Source: Pseudoduganella violaceinigra DSM 15887
Lineage (GTDB): Bacteria > Pseudomonadota > Gammaproteobacteria > Burkholderiales > Burkholderiaceae_D
NCBI RefSeq assembly: GCF_000425385.1
Contig: NZ_AUDI01000009.1
Location: forward strand, 1-64,000
Reading direction: 5' to 3'
DNA length: 64,000 nucleotides
The notes beneath the pieces are model-generated. The model worked only from the letters and a program-made list of their open reading frames with translations. It made no database searches and was not told the origin of the DNA. Of the stretch, positions 31,920 through 41,062 are shown piece after piece. The translations under genes and the position numbers were made by a program. The first letter of the stretch is position 1; the number at the start of each line of letters is the position of its first letter.

Positions 31920-34775
31920 TCAGGCATAGTTCGACGGCAGGTCAAGAGCGGCGCCTTGGGCTCGATAGAGCTGGTATGCCTCGTCCACGATAGCGACCAG
32001 CGTCCCCTGCTGCACCGGCTTTTCAATGAATTTGTAGACCGCGCCCATATTAATGGCCTGGCGCGTCGCTTCGGCATCGTCGCAGGCGCTCAGCATGATG
32101 CGCAGCACGGCCGGATACATGCGCCGCACGCGGCTCAGGAACTCGACGCCGCTGATGGCCGGCATGCGCTGGTCGCACAGCAGCACCGCCACTTCGCGGC
32201 AGGCCAGGATTTCAAACGCCTGCTCCGGGTCGGCGGTGACGTGCACGCTATAGCCTTCATTGCTCAACACCAGGTCCAATAGGGCCAGCATGTGGGGATC
32301 GTCGTCCAGCACCAGCAAGGCTGGCGCGTCGGGCACGCGCCCGGTCAGGTGGCCCGGCAGGCGGTAGTCCGCGCGCAGCAGTTCCGCCAGCGCGCCGGCC
32401 GCCAGCGGTTTGCTGAAGTAGAAGCCCTGCACGATATCGCAGTGGCGCTGGGCCAGCAGCGCCAACTGCCCTTCCGTCTCGACGCCCTCCGCCACCACCT
32501 CCAGGTGCAGGCTGTGCGACATGGTGATGATGGCGTCCGATATGGCCAGGCTGCCCGGGTCGGTGGTGATTTCGCGCACGAAGGAGATATCGAGTTTCAG
32601 GCGGTCGATGGGGAAGCGCTTCAAGTAGCTCATATTCGAGTAGCCGGTGCCGAAATCGTCGATCGACAGCTCGACCCCGATCGACTTCATGCTTTCCATC
32701 ATGGGCACACTGTGCTCGGGGTCGGCCATCGAAATGCTCTCGGTCAGTTCCAGCTCCAGATAGTGGGGCGCCAGGCCGCTGTCCTGCAGCGCCGACCGCA
32801 CCACGGCCTCCAGGCCCGCATGGGCGCACTGGCGCGCCGAAATATTCACCGCCACCGGAATCGGCGCCAGGCCGGCGTCCTGCCAGGCCTTATTCTGCCG
32901 GCAGGCGCGCCGCAGCACCCACTCGCCGATGGGGATAATCAGCCCCGACTCCTCGGCGAAGGAAATGAAATGCCCTGGTCCCAGCAGCCCCTTGTCCGGG
33001 TGGCGCCAGCGCAGCAGGGCTTCCACCCCAGCCACGCGGCCGCTGCGCAGGTTCACCTGCGGCTGGTAATGCAGTTCGAACTCGTCGCGTTCCAGCGCCA
33101 GGCGCAGGCTGGCGCCCAGTTCCAGTTGCTGCTGCGCGCGCAGCTGCAATTCCTCGGTGAAGAACTGGAAGCCGTTGCGCCCGAGCTCCTTGGCGCGGTA
33201 CATCGCCGTGTCGGCGTGCTTGATCAAGACATCGCCATCCGCCCCGTCCTGCGGGTAGGCGGCCAGGCCCATGCTGCAACTGACCTGGATCTCGCGCCCG
33301 GCCAGCGTGAGCGGCGCGGCAACCCGCTCCAGCACGCGCCGTACCAGTTCGGTCAGCTGGGCCTCCGCCAACGCCCCGGGTTCGCCATCGTCGCGCAGCA
33401 GCAGGACAAATTCATCGCCGCCGAAACGGGCCGCCGTGTCGCTGGCGCGGATGCTGGACTGCAGGCGCAGCGCCACTTCACGCAGCAGCTGGTCGCCCAT
33501 TTCATGGCCCAGGTTATCGTTGATCAGCTTGAAGTCGTCCAGGTCGAGGAAGGCCACCACAATGCGGCCGTTGTGCCGCAGCGCATGGCCGATGGCCTGG
33601 TTCAGGCGGTCCAGCATCAGGCTGCGGTTGGCCAGGCCGGTCAGGGTGTCGAACTGGGCCTGGTGTGCCAGCTGGTCGGCATCGTTGCGCGCATCGGTGA
33701 TGTCGCTGATGATGGCCACGCAATGGCTGGGCGGTCCGTCCTCGCTGAGCACCGGCGCAATACTGACTTCGTTCCAGAAGCTCGTGCCGTCCTTGCGATA
33801 GCCGCGCAGTACGGCGTGGGCCACGCGCCCTTCGCGCATGGCCAGGCGGATTTCGTGCACCCCCGGCTGGTCGAGATCGCCGTGCACCAGGAATTCGGCC
33901 GGCTTTCCCAGCACCTCCAGCGCGCTGTAGCCGGTGATCCGTTCGAACGCCTTATTGACGTATTCGAGCGGGAAGCCGGGTTTGCCCAGGTTGGCGATCA
34001 TGATGCCGTTGAAGGTCGATTCCATGGCGCGTTCGCGCAGGTGCAGCGCGTCGCTCATGGAGTTGAAGACGCTTGCCAGCTCGCTGATTTCGTCGTGCGT
34101 ATTCTTGACCCTGGCGTGCGCGCGCTGTCCGCGCCCCAGTTGCATGGCGGCGTTGGTCAATTGGCGCAGGGGCGCCGAAACCGCGCGCGCCAGATAGAGC
34201 GAAATGGCCAGCGCCAGCAGCATGCCCGCCAGGGCCAAGGTGCTCAAATGGCGCAGGGCGCGCGCCACCAGTGCCGACATATCCTCGTACAGCGGCGTGT
34301 ATTCGAATACCAGGGCGGCCATGATGCGGTTGGCCGAATCGCGCACGGGCACGACGACCTGGCGCATTTCCGGTTCGGTTGCGGTGGCCGCTTCCTTGGT
34401 CATGCGCGGAACGCCGTCTTGCAAGACCTGGCTGACGACGCTGCGCCGCTCGCCGGCTTCGATCTGGCTGCCGATATGTTCCGCGGTGACGTCGGCAAGG
34501 ATGGTGAGGTCGGGACCGACAATTTCGAGGTCGCGCTTTTCGCGGGCGGCCATGAAATCGATAAATTCCTGGTAGCGCTTCCGGTTATCTTCCGGCGCGG
34601 CCCTGGAAACCTCGAATGCCGCCAGGCTGGACATGGCTTCCGCCAGATAGCGGGCCTCGGCGCCGATGGAATGCCGCGCCAGTTCCCGCATCTGGCCGAT
34701 CGTCAGCACGCCGGCAACGCCGATCACGGTGAATACCGTCGCAACGACGGCGGTAAGCTTGGTCGAAATACGCAT
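31920..34775 (-). CDS. PAS-GGDEF-EAL signalling protein with C-terminal receiver domain
   Basis: A 951-residue inner-membrane protein for cyclic-di-GMP turnover. Order: TM helix near 10-27, a periplasmic sensor to about 170, TM2 (about 175-195), HAMP (195-250), PAS (255-375), GGDEF (intact GGDEF at 452-456), EAL (EAL at 585-587, with DDFGTGYSNMSYL and VVAEGVETE), then a REC domain from about 820 with phosphoacceptor Asp868 in LCDQRMP and Lys in EKPVQ. Both enzyme motifs are intact, so it could make or degrade c-di-GMP. A receiver at the C-terminus is unusual and points to control by an unlinked histidine kinase. Confidence 0.92.
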   Translation of the reverse strand: MRISTKLTAVVATVFTVIGVAGVLTIGQMRELARHSIGAEARYLAEAMSSLAAFEVSRAAPEDNRKRYQEFIDFMAAREKRDLEIVGPDLTILADVTAEHIGSQIEAGERRSVVSQVLQDGVPRMTKEAATATEPEMRQVVVPVRDSANRIMAALVFEYTPLYEDMSALVARALRHLSTLALAGMLLALAISLYLARAVSAPLRQLTNAAMQLGRGQRAHARVKNTHDEISELASVFNSMSDALHLRERAMESTFNGIMIANLGKPGFPLEYVNKAFERITGYSALEVLGKPAEFLVHGDLDQPGVHEIRLAMREGRVAHAVLRGYRKDGTSFWNEVSIAPVLSEDGPPSHCVAIISDITDARNDADQLAHQAQFDTLTGLANRSLMLDRLNQAIGHALRHNGRIVVAFLDLDDFKLINDNLGHEMGDQLLREVALRLQSSIRASDTAARFGGDEFVLLLRDDGEPGALAEAQLTELVRRVLERVAAPLTLAGREIQVSCSMGLAAYPQDGADGDVLIKHADTAMYRAKELGRNGFQFFTEELQLRAQQQLELGASLRLALERDEFELHYQPQVNLRSGRVAGVEALLRWRHPDKGLLGPGHFISFAEESGLIIPIGEWVLRRACRQNKAWQDAGLAPIPVAVNISARQCAHAGLEAVVRSALQDSGLAPHYLELELTESISMADPEHSVPMMESMKSIGVELSIDDFGTGYSNMSYLKRFPIDRLKLDISFVREITTDPGSLAISDAIITMSHSLHLEVVAEGVETEGQLALLAQRHCDIVQGFYFSKPLAAGALAELLRADYRLPGHLTGRVPDAPALLVLDDDPHMLALLDLVLSNEGYSVHVTADPEQAFEILACREVAVLLCDQRMPAISGVEFLSRVRRMYPAVLRIMLSACDDAEATRQAINMGAVYKFIEKPVQQGTLVAIVDEAYQLYRAQGAALDLPSNYA

Positions 34776-34848
34776 GGCGCCCTTTCTAGCGAGCTGAGGC
34801 TATAGATTAGCCGATTTCGCCCGCGGGAAATGCGCTTCGCAAGGCAGC

Positions 34849-35826
34849 CTAATTGGCTTTCAAGTTTGCAGCGACATCTTGCAGCGCCAGCGACGCCATG
34901 GCGCGTATGCCTTCGTACGATTTTGCCGACGCGATGAAGCGGCCGTTGTGGCAAAAGCCGGCATCGGCCACCCCCGTCACCGCCGCCAGCTCGGCATCGC
35001 GCAGTCCAGCCCAGGCCTCGGGCAGATCGGCGCGCGCATCGAAGCTGTCCGGGCTAGCCGGCACGGTGTTCAGCATGTAGCGCTGTTCGGCGATGGCGTG
35101 ACTGATGACGAACAGCACCTTCGGCATCTCCTTGCGCACCACCTGGCTCCACGGCAGCGCGCCGTTCCTTAGGAACAGGACCTTGCCGCCTTCCAGCTTC
35201 TCGCCCGCGCGCACCTGCTCCAGCGCCAGCAAGGCACCGACCCGGTACTTCACGGCATTGATCATCACGTCGGTCAGCACCGCCATCGCGCGGCGGAACT
35301 GGACCAGGCGGAACGCCTCCGCGGCGGCGCCGTAGCCCAGTCTTTGCTCGTCGAGCCAGTTGCTGTTGTAACCGGAAATCACCGCCGACAAGCCGTAGCC
35401 GCCGGGGGCGCTCTTGGCCGCGCCCACGTCCGACAGGTCGAGATACTGCACCACGTCGGCATCAATGCCGTAGGCGATTTCGCGTGCCTTGTCTTCCGTC
35501 AACTGATGACCGGTGTGGGCCAGGGCCAGCGTGCTGACGCAGCGGGCGCCATACTCGCGCCACACCAGGCCGGCGCTGGCGTAGGGCACGCCCGTTTGCC
35601 GCGCCCCGCCGAAGCCTTTTTGATGGTGGTCGAAACGGCCGGCGGCCGGGTCCCAGACGCCGCCGACATCGACCACGAAATCGCCCGTGTCGATGAGCGC
35701 CGGATCGCGCGTGCGGATGATGTCGGCGTCCGGGTGCAGGACAGTCAGGGCAGCGACCGCCCACGCATCGTCTGCGTGGAACTTGCCGCTGTGGGTAACG
35801 ATGAGAATTTGCTTCGGCATCCCCAC
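34849..35826 (-). CDS. MYG1-type DHH-like phosphoesterase/nuclease
   Basis: A 325-residue protein of the MYG1/UPF0160 family, related to DHH phosphoesterases. The metal-binding motifs are THSGKFHADDAWAV near the N-terminus, VVDVGGVWDP and RFDHHQKGF. The eukaryotic homologue is an RNA exonuclease; the bacterial role is not established. No signal peptide. It stands between the c-di-GMP protein and a divergent lipoprotein. Confidence 0.88.
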   Translation of the reverse strand: MGMPKQILIVTHSGKFHADDAWAVAALTVLHPDADIIRTRDPALIDTGDFVVDVGGVWDPAAGRFDHHQKGFGGARQTGVPYASAGLVWREYGARCVSTLALAHTGHQLTEDKAREIAYGIDADVVQYLDLSDVGAAKSAPGGYGLSAVISGYNSNWLDEQRLGYGAAAEAFRLVQFRRAMAVLTDVMINAVKYRVGALLALEQVRAGEKLEGGKVLFLRNGALPWSQVVRKEMPKVLFVISHAIAEQRYMLNTVPASPDSFDARADLPEAWAGLRDAELAAVTGVADAGFCHNGRFIASAKSYEGIRAMASLALQDVAANLKAN

Positions 35827-35983
35827 ATGATACTAGACGACGCTTCCCGCGTTGGCATCGAAAAGCGGTCTGCGCGCCGCCGTGCCGCTAACCGCCCAGC
35901 GCCTGCGCATGCAGCGGCGCTGCCGCACAGCGATTTTGGCGTGCGTGTCTCCGGATTCGCTATACTTGCATATTTTTTAATCG

Positions 35984-36469
35984 ATGAAATCTATGCAACG
36001 AGTGATTCTGGCCATCGCCGCGCTGGCCCTGAGCGCGTGCGCCACCAAGGAGCAAAACCGTATCCAGGAAATCGGCGCCACCCCACTGCGCGACCTCAAT
36101 ATCGCCAAAGTGGAAATCCCGGACATCCTGCGCACTGCGATGGACAACCCCTACAAAGCGCCGGCCGAAAAGACCTGCCCGGCCCTGCTGGCCCAGGTGG
36201 CCGACCTGGATGAAGAACTCGGCCCGGATATCGATGCGCCGGAAGAAAAGCTGGACCACATGGACGCCTCCAAACAGTTTCTGGAAAAGGAAGCGACCGG
36301 CGCCCTGCAGCGCACGGTGGAAGGCGCCATTCCCTTCCGTGGCTGGCTGCGCAAGCTGAGCGGCGCCGAGCGTGCATCGCGCCATGCGCAATCGGCCGTC
36401 TTGGCCGGCAAGATCCGCCGCGGTTACTTGAAAGGCATCATGGAATCGAATTCCTGCCAAAAGGCTTGA
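35984..36469 (+). CDS. Small lipoprotein of unknown function
   Basis: A 161-residue protein whose N-terminus is a lipoprotein signal with lipobox LSAC (Cys18 from the first Met). The mature part is helical and charged, with two further cysteines (EKTCPALL and ESNSCQKA) that could form a disulfide. I do not recognise a family. The start is either 35984 or the ATG three codons later; neither has a strong ribosome site. parA follows after 68 bases. Confidence 0.7.
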   Translation: MKSMQRVILAIAALALSACATKEQNRIQEIGATPLRDLNIAKVEIPDILRTAMDNPYKAPAEKTCPALLAQVADLDEELGPDIDAPEEKLDHMDASKQFLEKEATGALQRTVEGAIPFRGWLRKLSGAERASRHAQSAVLAGKIRRGYLKGIMESNSCQKA

Positions 36470-36537
36470 ACGCTTGCTTTTGCTGCGCCGCATCATGATA
36501 GAATTGTTGCAATCTTAGCCACAGCGGAGGCCAGCAA

Positions 36538-37302
36538 ATGAAGCGCGTGATCTTCAACCAGAAGGGCGGAGTTGGCAAATCGACCATTGCGGTGAACCTG
36601 GCGGCCATCGCGGCGCACCATGGCAAGCGCACGCTGCTGATCGACATCGACCCGCAATGCAATTCCAGCCGCTACTTGCTGGGCGAGGCCAGCGCCGGCA
36701 CGGCGCCCACCCTGGGCGCTTACTTCGAGCAAATGCTCAGCTTCAGCATGTTTGCCAGGCCGGCCGGCGAGTATGTGCACGCCACCCCGTTTGAGAATCT
36801 CTCGATCATGGTGGCCCATCCCGAACTGGGCGACCTGCAATCCAAGCTCGAATCGCGCCACAAGATCTACAAGCTGCGCGACACGCTCAACGAACTGGAA
36901 CAGCAATACGACGACATCTACGTCGACACACCGCCAGCCTATAACTTCTTCACCCAATCGGCCCTGATCGCCGCCGACAGCTGCCTGATCCCCTTCGACT
37001 GCGACGATTTCTCGCGCCAGGCCCTCTACACCTTGGTCAACAACGTCAAGGAAATCAAGGCCGACCACAATCCGAAGCTGCAGATCGAAGGCATCGTGGT
37101 CAACCAGTTCCAGCCGCGTGCCCTGCTGCCCCAGCGCATGGTCGACCAGCTCAAGGAAGAAGGCCTGCCGGTATTCGAGAACAAACTCTCCAGCTCGATC
37201 CGCATCCGCGAATCGCACGAACGCAACCTGCCGATGATCCACCTCGACCGCAACCACAAGCTGAGCCAGGAATTCCTGGCCCTGTACGGCGAGCTGCGCT
37301 GA
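36538..37302 (+). CDS. ParA-family ATPase without ParB partner
   Basis: A 254-residue MinD/ParA-type ATPase. The deviant Walker A is KGGVGKST (residues 9-16, with both lysines), Walker A' is LLIDIDPQCN, and Walker B DDIYVDTPPAYN. No parB-like gene follows, which makes chromosome partitioning unlikely. Orphan ParA proteins position protein cargo such as chemotaxis arrays or carboxysomes. The upstream gene is the lipoprotein, the downstream one TrhP; neither points to a cargo. Confidence 0.9.
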   Translation: MKRVIFNQKGGVGKSTIAVNLAAIAAHHGKRTLLIDIDPQCNSSRYLLGEASAGTAPTLGAYFEQMLSFSMFARPAGEYVHATPFENLSIMVAHPELGDLQSKLESRHKIYKLRDTLNELEQQYDDIYVDTPPAYNFFTQSALIAADSCLIPFDCDDFSRQALYTLVNNVKEIKADHNPKLQIEGIVVNQFQPRALLPQRMVDQLKEEGLPVFENKLSSSIRIRESHERNLPMIHLDRNHKLSQEFLALYGELR

Positions 37303-37316
37303 CACTCCGTGACAAC

Positions 37317-37330
37317 TTGATCCAGATCAT
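37317..37330 (+). promoter_or_regulatory. Candidate FNR/Anr box upstream of trhP
   Basis: TTGATCCAGATCAT matches the FNR consensus TTGAT-N4-ATCAA at nine of ten positions. It lies 46 bases before the trhP start, between parA and trhP. A good -10 hexamer at class II distance is not evident, so the call is tentative. Confidence 0.35.
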
Positions 37331-37375
37331 GGCTGGAGCGCGGCGGCATGGCTAGGCTAGCGGATTTTGCCTGTC

Positions 37376-38671
37376 ATGCTGAACGCCCCCGAACTCCTCC
37401 TGCCCGCCGGCTCGCTGGCCAAGATGAACGCCGCCTTCGACTACGGCGCCGATGCCGTGTACGCCGGCCAGCCGCGCTATAGCCTGCGCGTCAGGAATAA
37501 CGACTTCTCCACCCTGCAGGCGCTCCAGCAAGGCATCGATGGCGCCCACGCGCGCGGCAAGCAGTTCTTCGTGGCCAGCAATATCTTCGCCCACAACGCC
37601 AAGCTCAAGACCTACCTGCGCGACATGGCGCCGGTGATCGCCATGAAGCCCGATGCGCTGATCATGGCCGATCCCGGCCTGATCATGCTGGTGCGCGAAG
37701 CATGGCCCGACATGCCGATCCACCTATCCGTGCAAGCCAACGCCGTCAACTGGGCCGACGTCAAATTCTGGCAGCGCATGGGCCTGACGCGCGTGATCCT
37801 GTCGCGCGAACTATCGCTCGACGAAATCGAGGAAATCCGCCAGCGCTGCCCGGACATGGAACTGGAAGTCTTCGTGCACGGCGCGCTGTGCATGGCCTAC
37901 TCGGGACGCTGCCTACTGTCCGGATATTTCAACCACCGCGACGCCAACCAGGGTAGCTGCACCAATGCCTGCCGCTGGGATTACAAGGTCGGCGAAGGTT
38001 GCCAGGATGCCACCGGCGACATCTCGGTACTGCACCAGCAGCCGCGCCACCCGCTGGCCGACCAGACCTACCTGCTGGAAGAAGCCGGCCGCCCCGGGCA
38101 ACTGATGCCGATTTTCGAAGACGAACATGGCACCTACATCATGAACTCAAAGGATTTGCGCGCGGTGGAGCATGTCGAACGCCTGGTGAAGATCGGCGTC
38201 ACCTCGCTGAAAGTGGAAGGCCGCACCAAGTCCGCCTACTACGCCGCGCGCACCGCCCAGGTCTACCGCAAAGCCATCGATGACGCCGTGGCAGGCCGGC
38301 CCTTCGACGAAAGCCTGCTCGGCCAGCTGCAAGGCCTGGCCAACCGCGGCTACACAGACGGCTTCTACCAACGCCACCACTCGCAAGAGCACCAGAACTA
38401 TATGCGCGGCGCGTCGGAGACCGACCGCAGCCAGTACGTGGGGGATGTGCTCTCGATCGCCGACGGCTGGGCGCGCGTCGATGTGAAAAACCATTTCGCG
38501 GTGGGCGACCGCATCGAAGTCATGCACCCGGGCGGCAACCGCGCCATCACCATCGAGCGCCTGCTGGCGGACGATGGTAGCGACATCACGATCGCGCCGG
38601 GCAGCGGCCACATCGTACGGATCGAGCTCGATGCCGGGCTCGATGGCGCGCTGTTGTCGCGCTACCTTTGA
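37376..38671 (+). CDS. trhP: U32 family tRNA hydroxylation protein TrhP
   Basis: A 431-residue U32 'peptidase' family protein of YegQ/TrhP size. The U32 signature ELEVFVHGALCMAYSGRCLLS is present, followed by the cysteines NQGSCTNACRWDY, which bind an iron-sulfur cluster in this family. TrhP is needed for prephenate-dependent 5-hydroxylation of wobble uridine in tRNA. UbiU/UbiV are shorter relatives for anaerobic ubiquinone synthesis, and the length argues against them. A TTG three codons upstream is a less likely start. Confidence 0.85.
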   Translation: MLNAPELLLPAGSLAKMNAAFDYGADAVYAGQPRYSLRVRNNDFSTLQALQQGIDGAHARGKQFFVASNIFAHNAKLKTYLRDMAPVIAMKPDALIMADPGLIMLVREAWPDMPIHLSVQANAVNWADVKFWQRMGLTRVILSRELSLDEIEEIRQRCPDMELEVFVHGALCMAYSGRCLLSGYFNHRDANQGSCTNACRWDYKVGEGCQDATGDISVLHQQPRHPLADQTYLLEEAGRPGQLMPIFEDEHGTYIMNSKDLRAVEHVERLVKIGVTSLKVEGRTKSAYYAARTAQVYRKAIDDAVAGRPFDESLLGQLQGLANRGYTDGFYQRHHSQEHQNYMRGASETDRSQYVGDVLSIADGWARVDVKNHFAVGDRIEVMHPGGNRAITIERLLADDGSDITIAPGSGHIVRIELDAGLDGALLSRYL

Positions 38672-38713
38672 TTATTGCAGGTTGATCGCGGGGGCAAAAC
38701 CGGGGTCCAAAAC

Positions 38714-38845
38714 CGGGGTCAGGTCTGTCATTCGGACAGCGAAACAGCTTCTTTGATCTTCCTCAATACGCAAAATTAGTCGATTTTGCGTATTGAGGTA
38801 GATTAAATGCTAGCGCTAGCTGTCCAAATGACAGACCTGACCCCG
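38714..38845. repeat. Nested palindromic repeat (REP/MITE-like)
   Basis: Two 27-base arms (38714-38740 and 38819-38845) are inverted copies with one mismatch; both contain GGGGTCAGGTCTGTCATT or its complement. Inside, 38761-38776 and 38783-38798 form a perfect 16-bp hairpin with a 6-base loop. Just left of the element ACCGGGGTC is repeated directly. No coding frame is present. The layout suggests a mobile palindromic element of the kind mobilised by RAYT transposases, lying between two convergent genes where it might also end transcription. Confidence 0.75.
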
Positions 38846-38861
38846 ACTTTGGCCCCGATTT

Positions 38862-40886
38862 TTACCAGAAGGTGACGCGCTGTTCCGGCGGCAGGTACAT
38901 CTTGTCGCCCTCTTTCACGCCGAAAGCGTCGTAGAAGCCGGGGTGGTTCTTCAGGCTGCCATTCACCCGGAATTCGGACGGCGAGTGCGGGTCCGATTTC
39001 ACTTGCTGGATCAGCGCGGCGTCGCGCGCCTTGCCGCGGCGCGCCTGCGCCATCCCCATGAAGATGCGCTGCTCGGCCGTGTAGCCGTCGATTACCGGAC
39101 CCGGCTGCCCCTTGGTGTATATCTGGTAGGCGCGGGTCGCCATGATCAGGCCGGCGTTGTCGGCGATGTTTTCACCCAGGGTCAGCTCGCCGTTCACGTT
39201 GTAGCCGGCCAGCGGACTGTAGCCGTTGTACTGCGCCACCAGCATCTTGCCGCGCGCGGCGAATTTCTCGCCGTCGTCCTGGGTCCACCAGTTGCGCAGG
39301 TTGCCGTCGCCGTCGTATTGCGATCCTTTGTCGTCGAAGGCGTGGCTGATTTCGTGGCCGATCGAGATGCCGACCGCCCCGTAGTTGATGGCCGGTTCGG
39401 CCTTCGGGTCGTACAGCGGGTATTGCAGGCGCGCCGCCGGGAATACGACTTCGTTCAGCGACGGGCTGTAATAGGCGTTCACCGTTTGCGGCGTCATGCT
39501 CCATGCTGAACGGTCGACCGGCTTGCCCAGCTTGTCGATGCTGAAGTTGTGCGCGAAGTCGCGCGAGCGCAGCACGTTGCCGACCAGGTCCTTGCGCGCC
39601 ACGCTCAAGCGCGCATAGTCGCGCCATTTGTCCGGGTAGCCGACCTTGACGTTGATCTTGTCCAGCTTGGCCTTCGCCTGCAGCTTGGTTTCAGGGCTCA
39701 TCCACTCGAGCGTGTCGATACCTTCGCGGAAGGCGGTGATGAAGTTCTGCGCCATGTCCGCGACCTGCTGCTTGCGCTCGGCCGGGAAGTATTCCTGCAC
39801 ATAGGCCTTGCCCACCATTTCGCCCAACGCACGGTTCACTTCCGCGATGGCGCGCTTTTGCAGCGAACGGTTCTCTTTGGCACCGGACAGCACGGCGCCG
39901 CGGAAGGCGAAGCTTTCGTCGACGAATGCCTGCGACAGGTAAGGGGCGAAAGAGCTGAGCAAGTGGAATTCGAAATAGGCTTGCCATACCGGCAGCGGGG
40001 TGGCTGCGATCACCTTGTCGAGCGATGCCAGGTAGCTTGGCTGGCTGACGACCACGGCATCGATCTTGCCCGCTACGCCGACGCCCTTCAGGTATGCGTC
40101 CCAGTCGAAGCCCGGCATCAGTGTTTTCAGTTCGGCCAGCGTCAGCTTGTTGTAGGTCTTGACCGGGTCGCGGTTTTCCACGGCCGACCAGTGGGCGCGG
40201 GCGATGTCGGTTTCCAGGGTCACGATCTGCGCTGCTTCTTTGGCCGCTTGCGCGTGGCCGGCCAGCGCCAGCATCTTCTCGATGTGCTGCTGGTATTTCG
40301 CCCGGATCTCGCTCAGGCGCGCATCCTGATCGGACAGGAAGTAGTCGCGGTTCGGCAAACCCAGACCGGACTGGCGAATCCCCACCACGTAACGGGTCGA
40401 GTCTTTCGCATCCTGGCGTACGCTCATGTCGATCGGGCCGACGGCGTCGATGCGGTTCAGGTGCGCCACCAGGGCGCCGATGCCCTTTTTGTCCGACAGC
40501 GCGGCAATGCGCGCCCGCTCCGCCTGCAGCGGCTTCAGGCCCAGCGCGTTGCGGCGCGCTTCATCCATGAAGCTGGCGTAGTAGTCGCCGATCTTTTGCG
40601 CGTCGGAGCCGGCCTTGCGCGCCTTGTCGTGTTCCGCCTTTTCGATGATGGAACGCACCTGCCCTTCCACGTTTTCCTGCGCCACGTTGAACGCGCCCCA
40701 GCTGGAACGGTCGGCAGGGATGTCCACGCCGCTCAGCCACTTGCCTTGCGAATAGCGGAAGAAGTCGTCCTGGGCACGGACTTGCGGGTCGATGCCGGCG
40801 GCGTCGACGCCCGATTGCAGGTCCGCTGCGAATGCGTGGGAACAAACCAGGCCGAATACCAGGCCGCCGAGGATGGTGCGTTTCAT
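38862..40886 (-). CDS. M13 family metallopeptidase (neprilysin-like)
   Basis: A 674-residue exported zinc endopeptidase with signal peptide (1-20, ending AFAAD). The zinc motif is HEISH at 511-515 within GISIGHEISHAFDDKGSQYD, and the third ligand is in ENIADNAGL. The C-terminal PPEQRVTFW ends in the conserved Trp of the family. M13 enzymes degrade oligopeptides in the periplasm or outside the cell. It is divergent from an M28 exopeptidase, suggesting a shared peptide-utilisation role. Confidence 0.95.
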   Translation of the reverse strand: MKRTILGGLVFGLVCSHAFAADLQSGVDAAGIDPQVRAQDDFFRYSQGKWLSGVDIPADRSSWGAFNVAQENVEGQVRSIIEKAEHDKARKAGSDAQKIGDYYASFMDEARRNALGLKPLQAERARIAALSDKKGIGALVAHLNRIDAVGPIDMSVRQDAKDSTRYVVGIRQSGLGLPNRDYFLSDQDARLSEIRAKYQQHIEKMLALAGHAQAAKEAAQIVTLETDIARAHWSAVENRDPVKTYNKLTLAELKTLMPGFDWDAYLKGVGVAGKIDAVVVSQPSYLASLDKVIAATPLPVWQAYFEFHLLSSFAPYLSQAFVDESFAFRGAVLSGAKENRSLQKRAIAEVNRALGEMVGKAYVQEYFPAERKQQVADMAQNFITAFREGIDTLEWMSPETKLQAKAKLDKINVKVGYPDKWRDYARLSVARKDLVGNVLRSRDFAHNFSIDKLGKPVDRSAWSMTPQTVNAYYSPSLNEVVFPAARLQYPLYDPKAEPAINYGAVGISIGHEISHAFDDKGSQYDGDGNLRNWWTQDDGEKFAARGKMLVAQYNGYSPLAGYNVNGELTLGENIADNAGLIMATRAYQIYTKGQPGPVIDGYTAEQRIFMGMAQARRGKARDAALIQQVKSDPHSPSEFRVNGSLKNHPGFYDAFGVKEGDKMYLPPEQRVTFW

Positions 40887-41062
40887 AGATCAACTCCGGT
40901 GAAAAAATACTTCCGGCAGTATGCCGCAGGCGGCGCGTCCTGGGGGAATGACAGCCGCCGCAGCAACAGTGTGTTACACGGCGGCCGGCATTTGACCTGC
41001 GGCGGCGCAGGGCCGATACTTGCCGGGTTTTTGATCCATTCACCCCAACCAGGAGGTAAGCA

